Assembly: GCA_960531495.1 (NCBI GenBank)
Contig: OY482861.1
Location: 2,418,001 to 2,482,000, forward strand
DNA length: 64,000 nucleotides
Direction: 5' to 3'
Source of the DNA: Zeus faber
Lineage: Eukaryota; Chordata; Actinopteri; Zeiformes; Zeidae
Part shown: positions 10,756-19,960 of the stretch, in pieces
Position numbering within the stretch: the stretch's first letter is position 1
Layout: every line of letters starts with the position of its first letter
Made by a program: the position numbers and the translations under genes
The notes under the pieces: model-generated
What the model was told of the DNA's origin: nothing
What the model saw: only the letters and a program-made list of their open reading frames with translations
Databases searched by the model: none

Positions 10756-11978
10756 GTGATCACCAGAAAGTGCGCCTGTAGCCAATTTCCACCGTGACTG
10801 GACGAAGCCACAAGCTGGTCATTACAGCAGAGTCTCCAGATAAGAAGGTATTTTTGTTTGATTATTTATGAACAATACTTGAAGACAAAAGTTGTGATTT
10901 TCATGAAAAAAAAAGACTTTCTATGTTTCTAGTTTGTACTTCTTGTTGGTGACTCCCATCTAGGGAGCATTGTGGATGGATTTGTGAAGATGCCAGGGGA
11001 CCGAGGTACTGAATGCTTTTTTGTCTCGGAGACCTGACGCAGTTTGTGTTGTAGCCCCTAGCAGCGACTTGACGGCCAGCAGGACCATCGACGAGGCAGC
11101 AGTAGACTTTCGCAGCCTCCTGGTCAGTGTCTGCAGTCGCTGGCCAAAGTTACGCTTCATGTTTAGTACATTTTTGGTAGTATTGGTACTATTAATACTT
11201 TTGCTTTGTGAGCTCTGCAGAACATATTTTACATTTTGAAAACAAATGTACTGTAATAAACACCTTTTTTTTTTTGTGTGTTTGTATAGGTGTTTGTCCT
11301 GGACTTCCTTCCGCGTCTGACTATTTGCTCCGTGAGGAATACCATCCTGTGGCGGCATGCATGGGAAGCATATTTTAATTTTAGTACAGTTAAATGTATA
11401 ACGGAGTATATATTTTTAGACAAACCAATTCAATAAATATTTCTAATGAACAAAGTTGACATCTATGTATGCATATTTCTATTCGTCCTAATCGTTGTTT
11501 TAAGGCATCAAGTACTTTTCTGCAGCCAACCACTTCCCATTGAACCACCCAGAGCTGTGAAGCAGAGATGGTGTAAGTACAATTGTACAATTTGTTGTCA
11601 TGTCACGGGATGGCTATTTTATGAATAACTTTGCTATGTTGTGAAACCATGGCCCTGTGACATTGCTGTGAAATGCTGCTTATCGCCAACTGGAGACAAC
11701 AGCGCCGCCAACAGCACGAAAGTCAAAGGTTTCTCCCGGCAGGTCACTTCCAACATTCTCTCCAAAAGTGGTTGTGAAGGGAGAGCTCATCGTGCCTCAT
11801 CCTTCACCTAACCCTTTTGAGTGGAGACTGGTTGGAAGGGGCAGAAAGATAATCGGTTGCACACTGTTATTGTTGGGGTAAGACCCTCTGGAAACTGTGA
11901 TAGTCTCTGATATTCACTCAAAGTGTACCGATTTTCATTAAACAATTTTAATATGTTTGTTATGAAACATATGGACAT

Positions 11979-12016
<38 letters not shown>

Positions 12017-12850
12017 CTAACACACTTTAATTAACTGAACAACTTACCAGTGAGCGCTCCGGGCTACAGTTGATTCTGCTGTCGGCTCCCCTCAACCGTC
12101 CTCTATTGTTTTGTATCCAGGAGATTTTCTGCAGTTTGTTGGTTTTTTTATTCTCTTTTTAGTTAGTAGTTTAGTTTAGTTTAGTTTAGTTTAGTAGTTA
12201 GTGCTTTTAGTTGGCCTTTTGTCAAGACATTGTCTTAAATCGACATTTTGCTCTATGATTTCACAGGTGGACACAACACCAGTAGCGTCGCCGGAATGAT
12301 CCATCCCGTTATCAACTTGTTCCATCGCATCTTTCTAGCGCTGTCCAGTGTGGAGAATTTTATATTGTTTTTATATCAACAATTGTATATCAATTTTATA
12401 TCAAGAAAATTTTGCTTTGCTTACATGGGAAAGCCACGGTGGGACATTGGCAGAAAGCTACTGCCTCCAAGAGGACACTGGGAACGGAGCAGGTTTGCTT
12501 TGTTCGTTGTTTTTCTTCTTTTTTCAATGACATTTTTGATAGTAGTACTTCATTTTAGTTTTATTTTGTCCATGCATTCCATTCTCTTGCTTTTTTTTAG
12601 GGGAAGGCAGCACCAACCGTTGTGGAGGTGTCTTCAAAGCCACACCTGCCAGTGATGTGCCAGTTCTTGTGAAGGAATAGCAGCGCTCTCAAACATTTGT
12701 CAAAGGTCAGAGTGATGCTGCTCCTTATTATCCTGATATGGAGAGTGCTACAGTGTTTTCTGATGTTGCAGCAGAGCTTGACGCTAGCAGTTCTGTCATG
12801 GGAACAATTGATGTCACTTCTATCAGCGGAACAGGTGATAGCTGAGAACA
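10756..12850 (+). pseudogene. Decayed multi-exon pseudogene, SGNH/GDSL-hydrolase-like, copy A
   Basis: Several exon-like pieces keep splice signals. 10756-10847 ends ...VITAESPDKK before GTATTT. 10933-11149 begins FVLLVGDSHLGSIVDGF after CTAG; GDSH fits the block I Ser of SGNH hydrolases. After a frameshift it continues [19 protein letters not shown]. 11290-11362, after TTGTATAG, reads VFVLDFLPRLTI. Near 11522-11575 the frame reads AANHFPLNHPEL, then TGA, then SRDGV. 11693-11877 reads VVVKGELIVPHPSPNPFEW and ends at a GTAAGA donor. Weaker pieces follow at about 12272 and 12598. The order and motifs resemble multicopy teleost proteins I remember. The stop, the frameshift and a lost GT after TGGCCAAAG show it is broken. 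Confidence 0.55.
11956..12205. repeat. Unit-A-only segment with CA and TTTAG repeats
   Basis: About 250 bases present in A but replaced by the five bases TGTGT in B (near 41798). It contains (AC)n at 11981-12013 and a TTTAG microsatellite near 12167-12195. Whether A gained or B lost it is not decided; the TG-rich junction in B would fit a deletion anchored in the CA run. Confidence 0.8.
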
Positions 12851-13186
12851 TTTTTTAACAAAGAAAAACGTAGAACACTTTCAGTGCCGGGAAAGCATAC
12901 GTTGAGTGTTTACACAAATGGTCCTTTTACGATCTAGAAAAACTGAGATAACGACTAAAACTTTCGTGACAGTGATATACAGGAATGTAAGATCTCCTGT
13001 GAAAGAGTCGGGCGTCACCAAACAAACATATGCCTCAGCATTCAGACATCACTTGGTGGTAGAATTATATCATTCATTAACATTGATCATCATTTTTCTC
13101 TCACACTCCCTTCTGTTGTTCCCAGTGGAATGATACAAAAGGAAAATGCAATAATGCTTAAGTATAATATAATTGAGGCAAAGGGA
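12851..13186. other. Unassigned stretch, unit A
   Basis: It may hold further decayed pieces of the preceding pseudogene (an open run around 12865-13060), but there is no motif I can defend. The rest is AT-rich and featureless. Confidence 0.4.
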
Positions 13187-13765
13187 TCAGAAAATTATGT
13201 ATAAATTGAGTACAATACATTTATACAGAGATATTGTTTTATCTGTGTCCTTTTGATGGAGGGGCCAAGGAAAATGATGACCATATAACAAGGTGGGAAG
13301 TGGCCAGGTGTAATCAAATGTGGAGCAGAAGTCCAGCGGTGGAGCCGTCTGTGGGGCGCCAATGTTGGTGTAGAAAGCCCCTTCGATAACTGCTTCCAAA
13401 ACACACATTTCTTCGGCTGTGGTAAGGGGAATGGCAGTAACCCAAGTAGCCTATGTAGGTATGGTTGAAGTGGTTCCATCGCAGTTGCAGGGTGAGCAGC
13501 GTTCAGCGTACACTCACGTTGTCTCCTCAACGAGTACCTAGAGGGGAGTAGGAACTTTCTTGCGATGAGATACGTGTATCCATATTGGTCGTTCTACCAC
13601 CTTAACTGCTGCTGCAGTGGTGCGGGTCCCTAACCCTGCTGGAAAGGTCCTAGGAATCTGGCAGAGTTCCAGCTTTTCCTCTGTAAGTCGCGATCACCAC
13701 CCATTCACCTGGTCAGCGGCCGTGTAGAGGTCCTTCAAGTGGGACGGGTAGGGCTGCTTTGACCT
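13187..13765 (-). pseudogene. Degenerate retroviral integrase C-terminus and possible env start, copy A
   Basis: On the minus strand near 13690-13538 the frame reads GTRTTAAAVKVVERPIWIHV, then SHRKKVP, and soon a TAG. The W-I-H-x-S-H ending and the adjoining GPF block, found one frame away at about 13660, are typical of the C-terminal domain of gamma/epsilon-like retroviral integrases. At least one frameshift separates the blocks. A separate minus-strand frame (13530-13195) overlaps the pol end, as env does in such viruses, but it has no diagnostic env motif. The piece differs from the integrase end at 15835-16062, so it is a second, older fragment in the same orientation. Confidence 0.5.
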
Positions 13766-13939
13766 GGGCACATAGACTTAAACACTTGGGTGAGAGACAC
13801 ATTTTGACAACATTGTTTGGTATAGGTCCAAGATTGTTAAATGGGCGTTAAATAGTTGAATAGCAGACTACAGGCTCAGTACAAAAATGAATGTATGCAC
13901 ACTCGTGTAACAACAGAATAATATTATCACAATGTCTAA

Positions 13940-15095
13940 TATGTAGGAGATAATAGGCGGCCATTTTGACACGCCCATGCATGGCACCACTAGAAAATCA
14001 AATGACACACTGGGACTGACGAGTGTGCAAAGATTTGTGAATTTCCAAGTATCTTTTGGAACATGAAATTGTACGTGTTGCCACGCCCACACCGTGTGCC
14101 AAAATATATATGTATTTTAATAAGTTTTAGCTGTGAAGGTGTCTTGTAGACACTCGTCAAGTTTGAAGTCGATCCGATAAATCGCCAAGGAGGAGTTTCG
14201 CGAAAGTACAAAGCATAAATATGACTAAAAAGTCAGGAAAATTCAAAATGGCCGACTTCCTGTTGGGTTTCCGTCATGGCGGAAATATATATTTTTTCCA
14301 AGTCTAGAGAGGTTACAAATGTGTACCGAATTTTGGGAGTTTACGTGGAAAAAGGTGAATAGGTCAGAAAATTATTATTTTATTTTCTAGGGTGGCGTGG
14401 CAACACGTAAAATTTCATGTTCCAAAGATACTAATTCACGAAACTTTGCGCACTTGTTAGTCCCAGTGTGGCAATTGATATTGTATGAGTTGCCTGCATG
14501 GGCGTGGCAAAATGGCCCGACACACCCTGTTGAAAATTTCAAAACATCAAACCTATTCACTTTTTACCATGAAATTAACAAAATTCGGGACACTTTTGTA
14601 ACTTCTTGGATTAAATGTGTAATTTTAGTCACTTTCCGTTCATTTTCTCACTTTGTACTTTCGTAAACTCCTCCGAGGCCATTTATCTGGCTTCAAACTT
14701 GGCGAGTGTCTACAAGACACCTTCACGATTAAAAGATATTAAAAAAAATAATAATTGTCACACGATGTGGCCGTGGCAAAGCGTTGGATTTCGTGTTCCA
14801 AAAAAAGCTGTGTTTTTGTAATATTTTATCCACTTTTTATGCTTTGTACTTTCGTGAACTTCTCCTGGGGGATTTTTTGGATTGAGACTCATTGGGGATT
14901 AAAAGTTATTAAAACATTTTTTTTTCGTCACGATGCGGGTGTGGCAACGCGTTGAATTTTATGTTAAAAAAAACAGTTTACGTGACTTTTGGGGCCTTGA
15001 GAAACTACAAAATTATTGCAAAACTTTGCACACTCTTCAGTCCCAGTGTGGCATTTAATATTCTATGGGTCCTATACATGGGCGTGTCAAAATGA
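13940..15095. repeat. Cluster of hairpin-cored interspersed repeats, left of the provirus, unit A
   Basis: One unit lies in minus orientation (about 13940-14270), then partial units in plus orientation (about 14395-15095). Shared marks are a TGGCCGACTTCCTGTTGGGT-like end, CTCCTTGGCGATTTATCGG, a perfect 15-base inverted repeat GTGTCTTGTAGACAC (14139-14153; complement form 14706-14720), GGTGTGGGCGTGGCAACACG and GTCCCAGTGTGGCA. No real ORF. The same family reappears right of the provirus. The parent family is not recognised. Confidence 0.75.
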
Positions 15096-15109
15096 TCAAC
15101 TAGATGCAG

Positions 15110-15803
15110 TTATCGTGGATGAGGATGTCGGGGTCCTGGTGCTGGGGAAAGGAGGCCCATACCTATAGCAACATAGGTGTCGCCACATTCCTTCTGTCTC
15201 AATGCCATGTACGCTTGTATTTCTGGTTTTCCCAACGCAGTCATGATGCATTTTTCACTAGAGTACAAATGCATGGTATACAACAACATCCACATACAAT
15301 TAACAGAGCAGCAATGATAGCAACGTTGATTATGCATGATAAAATGAGGCCTTTTCATTTGGAAAACATAGAGTCCAACCAACCAGTGATGTGATCATCC
15401 ATTCCTGCATTTTCTTTTAGTTCTACGCTCCGTGAGTGGAGTAGCAATTCCTCCTACTGGTTCCTGTGTTTATAAGCACATTACTCCATGCCCCACAATC
15501 AATATGGGTACCTTAAACCTCGTCCAGCCACCAGTCACTTGTTAGTCTAGGGTTGGTGGACCACGCATATTTCTCATTCCACTGGTACTGCTCCTACCCG
15601 GTGGAATCACACTTTATTATGGAACAGAAATCAACATTGAATGCCAGGATTTGTCCTTCATAAGCATAAATGACAAGAACTGTTTCTTTCATTCGGCCCC
15701 ACTCTTTGACCTTTGTCATATACTGGTCATACGATAATTGGGGTCCCACTTGGTAAGAATATGTATACTGTGTAGGGTCCAGGACTTCTCCTAGGGTAAA
15801 CAA
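15110..15803 (-). pseudogene. Possible env remnant of the provirus, copy A
   Basis: This lies directly downstream of the integrase end, where env would be. Short minus-strand frames (15803-15594 and 15382-15110, and an unnamed one near 15580-15420 with several Trp and Cys) look like parts of a surface glycoprotein in composition only. No signal peptide, furin site, fusion peptide or immunosuppressive domain is seen. No 3' LTR follows; the sequence runs into the hairpin-cored repeats at about 15095. Confidence 0.3.
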
Positions 15804-15834
15804 AAAAAATATTATTTTTTTTTTACATGGTTAA

Positions 15835-16254
15835 TTACAGAATGCTTACGTCTTTCAGCTGGATCCTTGTTTCTGTGAGAGTTCTTGCGGGTGGGGTGAC
15901 AGGGGCGCAGTGGGAGAGGTGTTGACAGGGAGCACCAGTTTTATTTTTGAGCTTTACTGCATGTGAGGTGGCCAACACTACCTCCCAAGGTCCAGTCCAC
16001 CTTGGCTCAGGCCACTTCTGTTTGTGGACCTTGATGTGGACCCAGTCTCCGGGGCTGACCACCAGGGTGTGGGGCAGTCTGGGGCAGTGTTCTTGACCTG
16101 TGAATACAAAACTCGAGATACTGCGGTTAGTGCTTTGACATATTCAGGTAAACCTTCCTGGAAATCATCAAAAGCGGGTGATTTAGCTGGTAGGTTGTGA
16201 GGACCTGGCATGGGGCGGCCTGTTAATATCTCGTGTGGGCTAAGATGTGTTTGA
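15835..16254 (-). pseudogene. Provirus integrase C-terminal domain, copy A
   Basis: Two minus-strand frames continue pol after the integrase core: 16211-15978, then 16062-15835 in another phase. The second holds SPGDWVHIKVHKQKWPEP and RWTGPWEVVLATSHAVKLK, an SH3-like DNA-binding fold with a GPW (GPY/F) block as in gamma- and epsilon-type retroviruses. Frameshifts near 16250 and 16060 separate it from the core. Both are also present in B. Confidence 0.75.
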
Positions 16255-17640
16255 CTATGGGGAGAGGTCTCGCATGGACATTAATGCTAGGGGTAGGGCA
16301 TCTACCCACGTTAGTTTAGTCGTTTTTGTGATGTTCTGTAGAGACATACTGAGTTGCTGTTTTGTCTCTATCAGCACCTTGGCCATTTTTTCTTTCAACG
16401 TCTGGTTTGCACTTTCAACTAGGCCTTTTGACTGGGGGTGATAGACTGAACCAAATCTATGGGAGATACCTAATGCCTGTTCTACCTGGCTGAGTTTTTT
16501 ATCGCTGGTAAAATGAGATCCATTGTCCGAGCAGATAACTGTGGGGTAACCCCACCGAGGAATGCGTTTTTTCCATAACCATTTAATCACAGATACTGCA
16601 TCCTCTCTTTTGCAAGGGACTGCTTCTACCCATTTGGAGAATCGATCTACCATCACGAGTAGGTATCTGTACCCTTGTACTCTGTTGTCCCTGCCCATGC
16701 CGGTGTAATCTATGCATATTTCTCTGAAGGGGTAGGGGGGCACTGAGAATGTTCCCAAAGGTCTTTGGTAGACTGTCTTCTTATTTAGCTCGTGACAGAC
16801 GACGCATTCTGCAATATGGTTGGCCACCATTTCCTCCAGGTAGGGATGCCACCAGTCCTGTTTGAGCCTGTTGGTGGTTCTTTTGGGTCCTTCATGAGTC
16901 TGTCCATGTGCATCCTTGATGAGGTAGACCAGGAGTGCGGCTGGTGCTACTGGGCGCCCATCGTGGCTTCTCCATAGGCCGCTGGTGCATGTGGCTCCTT
17001 TCTTCTGCCACTGCGAGTGTTCGTTCCATTTCGCTTCTTTCTGCACTTCTTTCAGATGTTCCTCTGACAAATTGAGGGCGTTGTCTTCAGTAAATACAAT
17101 CATCATTGCTGCGCTTTCTTTTAGGTTCCCTCCTGCTTCTTTTGCTGCTGTGTCGGCTGCGTTTGAATTTCCTTTGGAGTGTCCTTTGCATTTGATGATC
17201 TGGATTTTTCGGGGGAGATGTATAGCTTCCAGGAGGGCGAGTATGAGGTCTTTGTGTTTTACCGGGGCTCCTGCTGACGTTTGGAGTCCTCTTTTCATCC
17301 ATATGGCTACATCCACGTGAGCTGCAGCGTGTGCGTATGCTGAGTCGGTGAATATGTTTGCATTTTTGTTTTTTGAGATTTTTAATGCTTTCACCGAGGC
17401 GTCGAGTTCTGCTTTTTGTGCTGATGCTGGTTGTTCTATCATCCCACTTCTTAGGGTGACGTGGTGTCCATTAATTTGTTGAATGGCTGCGTATGATGCT
17501 CTATTTCCCTCTTCTTCTTTGAAACAACAACCATCTATAAACAGGACAATTTCTGCATCGGGGTCAGATGTTCCATCCAAGTCTGTGCGGCCCTTTGCTT
17601 CCAGTTTCATGAGCTGTACGCAGTCATGGGTGCCATCTGC
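16255..17640 (-). pseudogene. Provirus RNase H and integrase core, copy A
   Basis: Part of one long minus-strand frame (17904-16255). RNase H comes first: all four acidic positions appear, in [21 protein letters not shown] and SNAADTAA. Next comes the integrase zinc domain (HGQTH and CVVC, an HHCC set), then the core with the DDE residues in [16 protein letters not shown] and SKGLVES, about 36 residues between the second Asp and the Glu. Integrase would insert viral DNA; RNase H degrades the RNA template strand. This segment is the best-preserved part of the provirus and is open in copy A. In copy B an 11-base deletion breaks it. It cannot be expressed as a whole because the frames on both sides are broken. 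Confidence 0.88.
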
Positions 17641-19129
17641 ATACTGTAGTCCGCCGGCCAAGTTGATTCCATCGGCTGTGTACAAGACATTGTCTCTTTC
17701 CAGGGTGACATGCAAGCGCATCTTGTGTTTTGGTGTGGTAAAGGTGAAATCCGTTTGATCGAGGTAGGATTTGACTCCATGAGTGGTATGCACGATGGTG
17801 GGGTGGTAGAAAGTAATGTGGTCGGTTCTCGTAGGGCGTGTGCGATGGCAGCCGTGTGTCGTCCACATCCGGAGAGTCCATGTTCCACTGTGTCGAGTTT
17901 GCAACTGTGGTGAGCCAGGATCGCGCGCTCACCGTGTCGAGGCTGCCAGAGCACAGCTTGACAATTCCGTGCTTTTCAGTAACGTCCAAATGGAACGAGG
18001 AAGAGATGTCTGGGGTGCATAGGTGTTCGGCCTTCCCCATGAGTTGTTTCAATCTTATGAACGCTTCCTCCGCACTTGTGGTCCAGTTGAGTGGTGCCTT
18101 GACGTTCCGATGGCCAGCTTCCGCAATGGGTTCGCGTGGGGGAACAGTGTGGTCCACATAATCAGCTATGTGGTGTCTGCTATAGCCAGTGAGTCCCAGG
18201 AATGCTAGCATTTGCTGCACGGTGGTGGGTTTAGGGTACTGGAGCATTGCCTGTTGTCTTTCCGGGTTGATGTATCTCTTATCTCCCGTGATCCTTTTTC
18301 CCAGGAATACCACTTCTGTGCGGCAGACCTGTGCTTTTTCCTTCCTGATTTTGTAGCCACATTTTGCGATGCGCCGTAGCAGGGATTTGGTGGCCGTGAG
18401 GCAATTTTCTACTGTGGTGATGTCCATGAGGATGTCGTCGACATACTGGATGAGTAGGAGTTCCTTGAGATCTGCCTTCAGGCAGGCGTTGAATATGGTT
18501 GGCGTGCATGTGAATCCTCGTAGCATTCTTGTGTAGGTCTAAGAGCATTTTTTAAATGTGAATGCAAACATATCTTGACTTTCTTTGGCCAAGGGGAGGC
18601 CAAAAAATGCGTTGGCCAGGTCGATGACGGTGAAAAATTGATGACTCGGGGAGCCTGCATGCAGGGCGACATGGGGGTTGGGCACTTTTTCAGTAATGGG
18701 TTGGACCACCTGGTTGATACGTCGCAGATCGTGGACCAGGCGCCATGAGTGTCCTCCAGCCTTGGGTACTGGTAGAATTTGTGTGTTCCACGGTGAATCC
18801 GCTGGTCGTAGAACTCCTGCTTGTAAGAGGCCTTCAATGGTGGAGGCTATTCGAGCAGCTGCCTCGGGCTTGACCTTGTACTGACCTTGCCAAATGGGCA
18901 CAGCGTGGGCTTTCACTTTGATGTGTATATTGTGGTGTGGTGTGCAGCCAACGTGGTAGGGGCCGGTGGTCCAGAGGGTTGGCGGTAGTTGGGCGAACAT
19001 TTCTGCTGCCAGGGGGTGTTCTTCGATGCTTCCTTGATAAGTTCTTTCCAGGACATTTCTTTCATATATGCCTTGTTCGTAGCTGTTGTGTCCTATTCTC
19101 CAAACCGATTTGTCTGGCGTGTGTTGCAA
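17624..19129 (-). pseudogene. Provirus reverse transcriptase and connection domain, copy A
   Basis: Minus strand 19129-18539 has RT fingers and first palm: WRLVHDLRRINQVVQ, then FFTVIDLANAFF with the first catalytic Asp. A TAG at 18541-18539 interrupts the frame, which then continues in phase: GFTCTPTIFNAC, and YVDD at 18445-18434 with the other two catalytic Asp. FLGKRITGD and the thumb block FLGLTGYSRHHI follow. The connection region then changes phase twice (around 17950 and 17830) before joining the RNase H frame. The RT frame is out of phase with the protease linker upstream (shift near 19125). All these breaks recur in copy B, so they are old. Confidence 0.88.
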
Positions 19130-19960
19130 CAGGGGGTTCGTTGTGGGGACCCAGGTGGGTTGGCGAGGGCTCTTTTGACCATGGGGCCCAATTGTTTGGC
19201 TGCATGGTTGGCTTCTACGGCTAGGGTCACATGTGGAACTGCGGTGTCGTGAAGTAGATACCAGGATTGTTGGTCTGGTGTCAGGCGGACCGCTGCTGCA
19301 ACTCCTTCGTGGCCCAGATAGAAGTCTGTTGTCTGGAGTCGTTCTTGTCGTCCCTCCTTTTTCGCTTCCCAGCCTTCGTCATAGATGTCATCACGGTGGC
19401 GTGTGAAACAGAGAGTGCAGTGTACAGGTCCAGCATCGACTTTTTCCAGAGTTGGTAGGTTTACAAAATGCCACCAGCCGGTGAGTGTGGGGTCGGGGGT
19501 GGTATCAGGAGTTCCACCTAAGACGAGTATACGTTCGAGGGGTATTAGCTCTTCTTTTGGCTCAGAGAAACTAACTTCCAGACCGTGGAGGTTACATATC
19601 ACAGATGCCCCTGTTCTTCGGAGAAGGTCCCTTCCCATTAGGTTGGTGGGGCAGCTTGGTGAGTAGAGGTTTTGGTGTCTGACTTTGTGAGGACCTATCT
19701 TGGTAGGGAGGGGTGCGGTGAAGGACTTGTGTCGTCCCAGAGAATCCAACAGTCCGTAATTTCCGAGTGGATAGTTGTATGTAGTACGTAGTATGTTGCC
19801 GGCCAGGTTCTTCAAGCAAGACACGTGACAGTGACAGTGACAGTAATTCCTTGGAGTGACAGTGATTCCTTGGATTGTACATGGCACTACTGGTTCGGCA
19901 TTTATTTTTGTCTGTACCACCACTTCCATGTCCCCTGGGCGCCTCTATGCTCCATGCCAT
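19093..19960 (-). pseudogene. Provirus protease and linker to RT, copy A
   Basis: The frame opens at 19960, overlapping the gag end and one phase back (-1) from gag. At the active-site position the sequence reads LEEPGRQ (EPG at 19810-19802), where retroviral proteases have Asp-Thr/Ser-Gly, so the catalytic Asp is missing. A flap-like TVGFSGTTQ follows, then, one frame over, NLMGRDLLRRTGA, the C-terminal dimer block. The switch in frame comes from five bases missing in A near 19722; in B the two parts are in one frame. Near 19815-19875 is a short tandem repeat of TGACAG and ATTCCTTGGA. After the protease an unassigned linker of about 130 residues runs to the RT. Confidence 0.8.

Noticed and set aside
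12167-12195. Telomere-like repeat (TTTAG)n
   Set aside because: Too short, and the unit differs from the vertebrate TTAGGG; it is a simple microsatellite.
14397-14955. Small proteins encoded by the hairpin-cored repeats, also 24103-24405
   Set aside because: The frames differ between repeat copies, include the hairpin, and have no motif.
16985-17320. Plus-strand frames across the provirus (for example 16985-17320 and 20770-21435)
   Set aside because: They are antisense to gag and pol, and their openness follows from the coding strand. No independent motif is present.
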